From Candidatus Heimdallarchaeota archaeon LC_3 (GTDB taxonomy: Archaea; Asgardarchaeota; Heimdallarchaeia; Hodarchaeales; LC-3): a DNA stretch of 64,000 bases. The stretch's first letter is position 1; each line of letters opens with the position of its first letter. The notes under the pieces were generated by a model that saw only the letters and a list, made by a program, of their open reading frames with translations, had not been told where the DNA came from and searched no databases. This document shows, piece after piece, positions 35,208-43,900 of the stretch. The position numbers and the translations under genes were made by a program. The stretch covers positions 1-64,000 of the forward strand of contig MDVS01000014.1 of the NCBI GenBank assembly GCA_001940645.1, given 5' to 3'.

Positions 35208-35375
35208 ATGGTTAATTGTAATTTGAAAGAATGTGACTATGTAGAGATGGAAGCTTCGACAGATGAAGGAATGGTTCTTTACACTTGTCCAAAATGTGGT
35301 AATGAAGTAACAGTGCCTGAACACAAAAGACCAGTAAAGAAAAATTGGTATCGTCGCAGTAAATATGATCGGTAA
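35208..35375 (+). CDS. 55-residue zinc-ribbon protein
   Basis: ATG at 35208 gives 55 residues: MVNCNLKECDYVEM with a first Cys pair, then YTCPKCGNEVTVPEHK with a CxxC pair, and a basic aromatic tail (KKNWYRRSKYDR). Two Cys pairs spaced by ~18 residues form a zinc ribbon of the TFIIS/RPB9-like or RNA-binding type. It begins ~240 bases after the helicase gene and 25 bases before the next gene, with AGATGAGG as a plausible ribosome site. Function unknown. Confidence 0.75.
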   Translation: MVNCNLKECDYVEMEASTDEGMVLYTCPKCGNEVTVPEHKRPVKKNWYRRSKYDR

Positions 35376-35399
35376 ATAGTATAAGCGTGTTTAATTAAA

Positions 35400-35795
35400 A
35401 TGGATCCTCAATTATTAGCTCTTCAAGAAATTCTTCATGTATTACGAGAATTAGTTGATTCAAATTTACGTCTAGAGAGTTTAATATCAAATTTATCAAG
35501 TGATTTCAAAAATCTAAAGGATTCAAATATTTATAGCTCTAATAATGAAGAAATTCAATCAAATTTAGATATTAAAGCATTTACTAAATTAAACAAGGAT
35601 GAACAACAAATAATTATGACCATTACTCAATTAAAAGGAAATGGAACCTTAGAACAAATCCAGAGACGAGTTAGTCAAAATTATGATAGGGTAGTAGAAT
35701 TATTAGATACTCTGATTCAAAAAAACATAGTAATTGTAAAGAAAGGCTATGATGAAATAGATTATTATTCGTTTAGTCCTAACAAACTTGACTAA
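35400..35795 (+). CDS. Coiled-coil plus winged-helix protein
   Basis: 131 residues. An N-terminal helix (LLALQEILHVLRELVDSNLR, to ~38) suited to a coiled coil, a Ser/Asn-rich linker, then a winged helix (~60-128): LNKDEQQIIMTITQLKGNGT, LEQIQRRVSQNYDRVVELLDTLIQK, and a wing KKGYDEIDYYSF. A MarR/ArsR-like DNA-binding protein by shape. It converges on the surface-protein operon and follows the zinc ribbon by 25 bases. Confidence 0.7.
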   Translation: MDPQLLALQEILHVLRELVDSNLRLESLISNLSSDFKNLKDSNIYSSNNEEIQSNLDIKAFTKLNKDEQQIIMTITQLKGNGTLEQIQRRVSQNYDRVVELLDTLIQKNIVIVKKGYDEIDYYSFSPNKLD

Positions 35796-35835
35796 CCCTT
35801 AAAATGAAATGGATTCAATTTTCTTTTAGTCATTT

Positions 35836-35876
35836 GTTGAAAAAAAAAAGGAAATAGAAAAAGAAAAAAAAGAATT
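35836..35876 (-). terminator. Poly-T terminator at the end of the surface-protein operon
   Basis: On the minus strand this reads as two T-runs of eight to ten bases separated by CTATTTCC-like sequence, starting ~25 bases after the stop of the surface protein at 35900. U-runs alone are sufficient for archaeal termination. No stem precedes it. Confidence 0.55.
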
Positions 35877-35899
35877 AGATTAATATTTGGTATTAAATA

Positions 35900-38800
35900 T
35901 CAGTTCTTTAATTTTCTTCGTTGAACTAAGACAAAAATAACAGTTAGGGAAAGTAAAACTGTTAGTAATTCGAATCCAGGTGCTCCCTGTTGCGTTGTAA
36001 TAGAAGTAATTTGCTCATCTTCAATTAAGGTCACAATAACTACATCACTAGCGGTGTTTCCTGTTTGGTCACTAATGATAAGCTCGACATTATAGACACC
36101 AAGAGCCCAACCAACTAATTTCAACTCAATAGTATTTCCAGACCATTCTTTATCCTCTTTAATGAAATTTTCACCCAGTTTTATCGAGTAAGTATCTGGA
36201 TTAGTATCATATACTTCCCAGATAAGTTCTGCAAAAGTATCTCCAACTACGAATTGGCAATCGGAAAGATGAGAAATTGAAGGTGCTGTTAAATCCACTA
36301 CAGCCACATAAACCGAGGAGCTGTGAGAAAATCCTGCTTCGTCATAGACCACTAAAGTATATTCATGTATTCCTAAAGGCAAAGAATCCACAGAAAATGT
36401 GAAATTTCCTTCTAATAAAACACCAGAATCTATCAAATTACCATCAAGGAAAAGTGAATAACTCTGAGGATTAGCTTCAAATATTTCGAAAGTTATTGAA
36501 TGATTATTAGTTCCTTCAGAATAAACAAGATCTAATGGTTTCTTAATAATAGGAGGATTATTATCTGTGACACTGACACTAACTGATTCTACACCCAAGT
36601 TACCAGATTCATCTAAAACCTCTAATTGATAAACATATTGACCAGGAGGTAGACTAGAGATATCTACAAATATAAATGGAAATCCTCCAGACATTGACCC
36701 TTCTTTGATTTTTACTCCGTCTCTAAACAGGGTATAAGTATCCGGATGAGATTCAGATATAAAAAATTCGAACCATGATGCAGTATAAAGTGACTCGTAC
36801 TGAATAGGATTATGTGGCCAAATGAAAGGCGCTAAAATATCCAAGACAGTCACTTCTACAGTACTGAAGAGAGTATTTCCAGTTGCATCTCGAATGTAAG
36901 CATTGTATGTGTGAACTCCCGGAAGTAAATTTCTTAATGGCATTGAAATGATTGCATTTCCAAATGTCCAGATTCCTTCTTCTAATAGAGTTCCGTCCAA
37001 AAATATTTGATAGGTTCCAGGATAATGATCAAAATCTTGGATTTCCCAGTAAGGAATTGCTATCTCAGTATAATTATGTTCATAGACTGTGAAATCACTC
37101 GGTTTCACCACTAAAGTTGGCGCATTGATATCCTGAAGAGCAAAAATCCATTGAAGATAATTATACTGACCCGAGAGGTCAAACAAATACAATTCTAAAT
37201 TACTATCTCCGACCAAAATATCCAGCTCATCCACATTTAGAATAACTGGTACACCCGACTGCCAAGTAGTATTTATCTCTAAACTCGAATTTATCCATAA
37301 CTCATATCTATCAGGATAACCGTCTGTTGCAATAAATGAAATGTTTCCACTTCCCATTAGATAAGCCGACGATCCATTTATAGACAATAATTGAGGGGTA
37401 TCTAAATCTGCTGGAGTAATGATAACAGAGATTGTAGAAGATGCAGTATTATTATTCATATCTTGGACAAAAAGAGTAAAATACCAAGTTGCTTCACCTA
37501 ATGATCCGGGTTCAATTCCTAATTTAACGAAGAACTTGTCATTTTCATCAGGGTATTTTTGAATGTAAAGGTTTTCAGGTGAAAGTTTGGATCCGTTACG
37601 ATAAATTGTTGCATTAAACAAATATTCCTCTGTACAATTCCAAATAAGGTAATGAGAGAAAGCGAAATTTTGTGGTAAAGTAAGTGGACTAGTAACAGGT
37701 TGAATGAATGGATCAGTAGTATCAACAGGAGCAATGGTTACCCACACTTCATCTGATGCAATATTGCCTACTTGATCTGTGAAGATTATTGTTATATTAT
37801 GATCTCCTACTGATAATGGATTTATTCCCGTTACTGGAACTTTTATAGGAGTATTCGCCTGCCATGTCCCAGTTTGATAAACCAAGTCATCAATATAGAC
37901 TGTGAAACTGTCAGGGAATTCATCAAAAGCTTCCCATTCAAGATTAAATGTTAAAGTTGATTGAGGAATTCTTAAATCACCACTGAGAGTTAAATGACGC
38001 GGTATATAAGTAATACTAGGAGCTACATAATCTGGTTTCAAAACAGTTACGGTGGTAGAATCTACCGACAAAATCGTGCCTTGACTTCCATCTGCACTTG
38101 TGATAATTCTGAAAATATAGTCATCAGGTTTAACAATTAATGGATTAGTAATATTTAGTTTAATAGGGATTTCTCTAGTCTCTCCTGGTTCAACATTAAG
38201 GACTTTACTTGGATAATCTAAATAAATATCCCATCCACCTGAAGATAAGGTGAAATTTGTTCTAGTATTACCGGTATTATTTACCGTGAGAATGAAAGTT
38301 GATACATAATTAGCAACCATTGTGGTTGAAGCAGGTGAAATTGATGTTTCGAGATCATAGAAATTATTAAAATGAACAACACGTCTTTGAAGTTTTGTAA
38401 CGGTCGGCATATTCTGGCTTGTTGCTTGAACATCCAAAGTATAAAATCCTGGAGGTGGAAATAAATCAGTTTTACTAAAACTAAAGCTGAATTCTCCACT
38501 GTAATATTGCCCTGTTCCTGAACCATAAGGAGAAACAAGAAAGCTTTGCTCCCATGTTTGGAGATTTGTTTCTGTTGAATAGAGAGTTGCAGTGATTGTA
38601 AAATTGTCATCTACGTTTCCAAGATTTTTCCCTAAAAATTTAATGGGTAAAACCATATTTGGAGTCATTTGGATTACCTCTGATGGATGGGTTGGTAAAT
38701 CAAGTTCAAGACTCAAATCAATGATTTCTGGAACACTTAAAGTTGCAGTTTTGATGATAAAATCCTCTGAAACTCCAAAAAGCCTTTTTCCCTGACTGGT

Positions 38801-40984
38801 AGCTTTAATACTAAATGTTACGTCACCTGGAGGGACATCTACATGTGCTGGAGGAGAAATGATTAAATTTACAGTTGATTGAGTAGAACTGATCTCATAA
38901 TGCGGTTCCGCTCTATCAAAAGTAGCAGTGTACCCATTAGGTAAATCTAGAACTTCTAGTTCAACAACATCATTTGCCCCATATGTATTCTGTAAGGAAA
39001 TTTGATAAAGTTGGTCATTTGTATTAACGTTTAACAATTTGCCTTGATCATCCATTGGGATTATTTCGTTAACTCCCATTGTAAAATCATAAATATCTGA
39101 ATCAGATATTGTTGAAGTACTAATTGCATACGCAAATTGTCCTGCGATATGTAATTCTCCAAGAGGAAAACTGTATATTGGATATCGAAACTGACTCCAC
39201 CACTCATTAAGTGGAAGAATAAGAGTTTTAGGGAAGTAATCAGGAATTTCAACATCTTCACCAAATTGTTCCAAAAGCGCATAAATAACGTCTACTTCCT
39301 TAAATTTAACGAAATATTCAGGAACCCAGTTAACCTCACTTGCATGAAATACTAAATCTGAAACAGAAAGACCTAAAAATTCCTCTTCACTGAAGGGAAT
39401 TGTAAAAGCAAGAGCTTTCATTTCTCCTGCTTCAGTCCACCCTACATCAATGTTAGTCGATAAAGAATCACCAGCAGATACCATAAGGTTTCCAGTAACA
39501 GCATTACCAAAAACTTCGAGATATCCTAACCCTACACCAGCTTCCATGAAAATTGATAGTCCACCACAAATAGCAGAAACATAAGGAATATTTAATTCTG
39601 CGATTATAGGAAGCACATCTAAATCCAAACCCAAATCAATGTTTACAGAGTCACCTGCTAAGGGAGTGGCGTAAGTGTCATTCATTTTAAAATAATAGTC
39701 TACTACTGGGAAATTAAAGAGAGCAAACCAATAGAAACTTAAAATAGGGATGGGAATTTTTCCTACTTTTTTCCAACCGATAAATGGAAACCATAAATAA
39801 ATAGGAATCCATTTAATTGTTAGTTTGGGTAGTAATATATCTATTCCAACACCAATATCAAGTATAAATTCAATTAAGAATTCTTCGTAATCTGGAATGT
39901 CAAGTGGATCTAAGGTAACTTTCAGTGAATATTGACCTCCTTGAATGACTTCGGCTGGATATTCGATTGTTAACCTTACTGGAAAGACAAAATGAAATCC
40001 GGTTTCAAAAATTGCCCAAGCTTTGAATTTTACTATTAGTACCGTTAAATCTAGTCTTTTATCAAAACCAGGTAATTCGTACACATATCCTATTTGTGCA
40101 TCAATTGTTTTCCTTATCCATTCTACTTCCTCATTTGCTTCTTGTCCACTATTTTCCTTAAACTTAATAGGGACAGATAAGTTTTCCAAATCTGAGAGGT
40201 CTGGTTCAATTAGCCTAATAGTCGGTTTTCCAGTTATTGTAGTTATTTCAGTCATATTCCAATTACCGGAAGCCATTGATCTAGATGTTATCTCTTGATT
40301 ATCCGTAATCAAAATCTTATCAACTATTGTATAATCTTTATCTTTCACTTGAGTAATTGTTTCGATTTGTTGATCATTTTGAATAGTAGTAGATTCCACC
40401 TCCTGATCATTACTGGAATAATCTAAGAGAGAATAAGAAGAAGAATATGCTGAATCTTGAAAGAATATTGATTGAAATGATTCTTCGAAATTAGGGAGTT
40501 CATCAGAAGATATGTCCTTAGTAATGGTTTGAGTATCGATTTGATTAACAAAATACTCGTATGCTTTCATCGAAGATTGATTCGGATCTTCAAGTTCCTT
40601 TAATTTTTCTTCATACATTTGAAGAGCTACAAGATCTTCATCTGAGAATTCTGTAAGATATTCATTATATTGTTCAAGTTTAAGTCGATCTTCGTCTGAA
40701 AGATACTTTAAAAGTGACTCAGGAATTTTCGAAGAACTATGAGATTGTTCTCGCAGAAATTGATTCGATAATAGAGTATTATATTGAGGTTGAGTATAAT
40801 ACCGGGATGGAGTATTCAATCGAGAATCAATTTGAGATTGGACTGTCGTATAAGACTCTTCTGAAATTTTCTGATCTTCTACAGTACTCACCAAAGCGCC
40901 ACTATATGCTACTATCGATCCACTGATGATTAATATTGGGATTATCCCAAAAACTATCTTTAAATTCGACCTGCTAATTTTCAT
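35900..40984 (-). CDS. Giant cell-surface protein, Ig/CARDB-type repeats, PGFE-type anchor (copy 1)
   Basis: 1694 residues. An N-terminal membrane helix (IVFGIIPILIISGSIVAYSG) precedes an acidic helical stretch (LKYLSDEDRLKLEQYNEY) and a ~350-residue beta-rich part of unknown type (FETGFHFVFPVRLTIEYPAE, DSVNIDLGLDLDVLPIIAEL). CARDB-like segments follow around 700-1000 (VEPGETREIPIKLNIT), then about seven ~90-residue Ig-like repeats with a D-x-x-G-N-x-x-x-x-x-V ending. The C-terminus has APGFELLTVLLSLTVIFVLV and a basic tail, a sorting and anchoring signal. Close paralogue of 47501-52609. Its ATG overlaps the TGA of the upstream gene (ATGA), so the pair is translationally coupled. Confidence 0.88.
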   Translation of the reverse strand: MKISRSNLKIVFGIIPILIISGSIVAYSGALVSTVEDQKISEESYTTVQSQIDSRLNTPSRYYTQPQYNTLLSNQFLREQSHSSSKIPESLLKYLSDEDRLKLEQYNEYLTEFSDEDLVALQMYEEKLKELEDPNQSSMKAYEYFVNQIDTQTITKDISSDELPNFEESFQSIFFQDSAYSSSYSLLDYSSNDQEVESTTIQNDQQIETITQVKDKDYTIVDKILITDNQEITSRSMASGNWNMTEITTITGKPTIRLIEPDLSDLENLSVPIKFKENSGQEANEEVEWIRKTIDAQIGYVYELPGFDKRLDLTVLIVKFKAWAIFETGFHFVFPVRLTIEYPAEVIQGGQYSLKVTLDPLDIPDYEEFLIEFILDIGVGIDILLPKLTIKWIPIYLWFPFIGWKKVGKIPIPILSFYWFALFNFPVVDYYFKMNDTYATPLAGDSVNIDLGLDLDVLPIIAELNIPYVSAICGGLSIFMEAGVGLGYLEVFGNAVTGNLMVSAGDSLSTNIDVGWTEAGEMKALAFTIPFSEEEFLGLSVSDLVFHASEVNWVPEYFVKFKEVDVIYALLEQFGEDVEIPDYFPKTLILPLNEWWSQFRYPIYSFPLGELHIAGQFAYAISTSTISDSDIYDFTMGVNEIIPMDDQGKLLNVNTNDQLYQISLQNTYGANDVVELEVLDLPNGYTATFDRAEPHYEISSTQSTVNLIISPPAHVDVPPGDVTFSIKATSQGKRLFGVSEDFIIKTATLSVPEIIDLSLELDLPTHPSEVIQMTPNMVLPIKFLGKNLGNVDDNFTITATLYSTETNLQTWEQSFLVSPYGSGTGQYYSGEFSFSFSKTDLFPPPGFYTLDVQATSQNMPTVTKLQRRVVHFNNFYDLETSISPASTTMVANYVSTFILTVNNTGNTRTNFTLSSGGWDIYLDYPSKVLNVEPGETREIPIKLNITNPLIVKPDDYIFRIITSADGSQGTILSVDSTTVTVLKPDYVAPSITYIPRHLTLSGDLRIPQSTLTFNLEWEAFDEFPDSFTVYIDDLVYQTGTWQANTPIKVPVTGINPLSVGDHNITIIFTDQVGNIASDEVWVTIAPVDTTDPFIQPVTSPLTLPQNFAFSHYLIWNCTEEYLFNATIYRNGSKLSPENLYIQKYPDENDKFFVKLGIEPGSLGEATWYFTLFVQDMNNNTASSTISVIITPADLDTPQLLSINGSSAYLMGSGNISFIATDGYPDRYELWINSSLEINTTWQSGVPVILNVDELDILVGDSNLELYLFDLSGQYNYLQWIFALQDINAPTLVVKPSDFTVYEHNYTEIAIPYWEIQDFDHYPGTYQIFLDGTLLEEGIWTFGNAIISMPLRNLLPGVHTYNAYIRDATGNTLFSTVEVTVLDILAPFIWPHNPIQYESLYTASWFEFFISESHPDTYTLFRDGVKIKEGSMSGGFPFIFVDISSLPPGQYVYQLEVLDESGNLGVESVSVSVTDNNPPIIKKPLDLVYSEGTNNHSITFEIFEANPQSYSLFLDGNLIDSGVLLEGNFTFSVDSLPLGIHEYTLVVYDEAGFSHSSSVYVAVVDLTAPSISHLSDCQFVVGDTFAELIWEVYDTNPDTYSIKLGENFIKEDKEWSGNTIELKLVGWALGVYNVELIISDQTGNTASDVVIVTLIEDEQITSITTQQGAPGFELLTVLLSLTVIFVLVQRRKLKN

Positions 40985-43900
40985 TTGTTTATCCTCCTTT
41001 TTCTATCGACCGTTCTTCCAATTATTATAAATACCAGAATTGCCAGCAGAGAAAAGAATTCGAATCCAGGAATATCTCCACCTCCATTTTCTGAAGGTTC
41101 CGCTTCTGTTACTATTATACTCATGTCATCGGTTGCAACATTGCCAGAAGAATCATAAACAATAATTCTTATGTCATGATTCCCAATTGGAAGATCAGTT
41201 AAATGTACTGTAATTTTACTGCTAGTTATGTTACCAGAAGTAATTACTTCACCTGTTTTAAGATCTATTATCATATAATGGGATAGTGAAACATCATCAG
41301 ATACCATCCAACTTGGACGCACAGTTATACCTAAGATTGCTTCAATATTCGAGGGATGATTGCAGGTTGGAGGAGAAATATCACCTGTTACTGTAACAGA
41401 GAATATTTGTGAAGCATAATTACCAAAAGTATCCCAAGCAGATATATTAATTTCATAAGTTCCTACTTCCAATTCATCTAATGAAAGTTCGAATTGTAAA
41501 TTTGAAATAGCCCAAGGTATTTCAATAGCTTCTGAATTACCCGTTGAAATGAGGACAGAATATCCTTGAGGATGATTATCAAACAGATAAATTGTAACTG
41601 TGTTCCCTTTACTACCATAAGCAAAGGTTTGATCAGTAACATGAGAAATTTCTGGTGGTTGAGTATCATATGAGCTTCCGGGAAGAACTTTTACTATAGC
41701 TATGCTTGAAAAACTATTTCCCGCTACATCCCATAGAGTGAGCTCAAATTCCCAATCTCCCAGTGACAAAGAAGTAAAGTGATACTGAATTATTCCGGAT
41801 TCCCAATAATCCATTTCTATAATTAATAGCCCATTTTGATGAATAGTATAGTTTTTCGGATGTTTATCACTAACTTCCCAGATTATGGTTCCTGCCATAT
41901 TTTCTGCAACAATAATTTCAGCAGGTTGACTAGCAGATGGGGGAGTAGTATCTGGAGCTTCAGGTTTTACAACAACAACAACTATACTTGATGCGTAATT
42001 ATCAGAAAGATCCCACAAAGTCAGATTAAAAATCCATGTACCAATACCTAAACCATCTATCACTATTGAGATATTTTCTCCGCGCCAAGGATTAAATTCA
42101 TGTTCTGGGAAACCTGTGTTATTAATTTTTATTTGATAGGCATACGGATGAGCATCAGAACAATTCCAGGTTAAAATATGACCAGACGATCCTTCTTCAT
42201 ACGTAATTGGATCAGGTGAAACTATTATTGGTGCTTCAGTATCTGGTACAACTTCCGTTACAAATACGAAAACAGTATCCGAAATAAAATTACCCGACTC
42301 ATCAAAAAGTGCGCAAGTAAAATTATATGTGCCAATGGATAAACTATCTAAGTTTATTTCAATTTTATCATTCAAAGGAGTCCATGATAGATCATAAATT
42401 AAGAAATTATTCCTCCAAACTGATGTCCACCAAGGATTAGCGTCAGATCCAGTCCAAGTTATAGAATATCCAATAGATCCTTCCTCGAATAGAAAATCTG
42501 ATGGTGAAGAAATGATTGGTTGTGCAGAATCAGGTAATACAGTGATTATTACTTCATCAGAAACAGTTATACCATATTCATTCTGTACAATACAAGTAAT
42601 ATTATGAACACCTTCTTGTAATTCATCGAGCCAAATTATGACAGAACCTATCCAAGAACCTGTAAAAAAGACTGTCCCATTTTCATAAACAGTATAATTA
42701 GCTGGAGAACTTCCTGAAACCGTCCACAGAATTGAATAACCGGTACTTCCAATATCAAAACTAAAATCAGCAGGACTTGAAATTCCTAGATCATCGCTAA
42801 CTTTATTGTCTGTCAAAGTATTAGAGGACCCATCGTCTCTTATATCTCCTAGACTATTTAGACCCACGTTATTTTCAGCTACCGTATTAAATGAACTACT
42901 TCCATCTAACCAAATTCCATATTCTAAGTTTTTCATGAAGAGATTTGAATAAAACGTGTTATATGATGAGGAGGTTGATTTTAATCCTGATAAACTATTG
43001 TTTTTAACATAATTAACCGAAAGATAGTTGTAGTTAGATGATTCTAAATAAAAACCATTTACTGAATTATTAGCAATAGTATTACTTTCGAAAATATTAT
43101 CGTGGGCATCATATAATAAAAAGCCATGTCTTTCATTATTCAAGGCATAATTATCTATATAGGTATTATTGTTTCCGCCATTACTATAAAATCCTTCTCT
43201 AACATTGAAACTTCCAGTATTATTAATTAGGGTATTATTATTTGAACCTGAATTAATAACAACCCCATAAAGACTATTACTCACGGTATTATTGATAAGA
43301 GTATTCCATTGACTATTGAATCCTAAACAAATGCCTAATTCAGTGTTTCCATTCGCATAATTGTTAATCAATGTATTATTTATGGATTCATACAAATAGA
43401 TACCAACTTCACCATTATAAGTAACTATATTGTTTATCAATTTAGCATTAGTAACGTTATTAAGATAGAAACCATGGATAACTGAATTAGTGACTTGAAT
43501 ATTTTCTAGAATGAAATGTATATTCGTATTAGAGATATTTACTCCATTATCAGCTGAACCATCAATGAAATAATCTTTGATAATGTAAGGATTAATTTGA
43601 GACCCATTTCCTTCCCAACCCTCAGCCAATGCTTGTAACTCAAAGTCATCATTGCCGTCGATTAAAATTGGTTGATCTGTTATTTCAGTTTCCATTATTA
43701 TTTTTTTAATAACTAATTCGTAGGGATAAGGTTGACCTCCAGAAGTATCAAAACCTGTAGGTAGACGTCTATACATGAAATATTGTGAATCTGGAGAATA
43801 TAATGGGTAAGCATCATTAAAACCACCATCTGTAAGCTGGACAATACTAGTCCCATTAGCATTAATTTGGTAGATATGAATATTTCCATCAGTCCTATTA

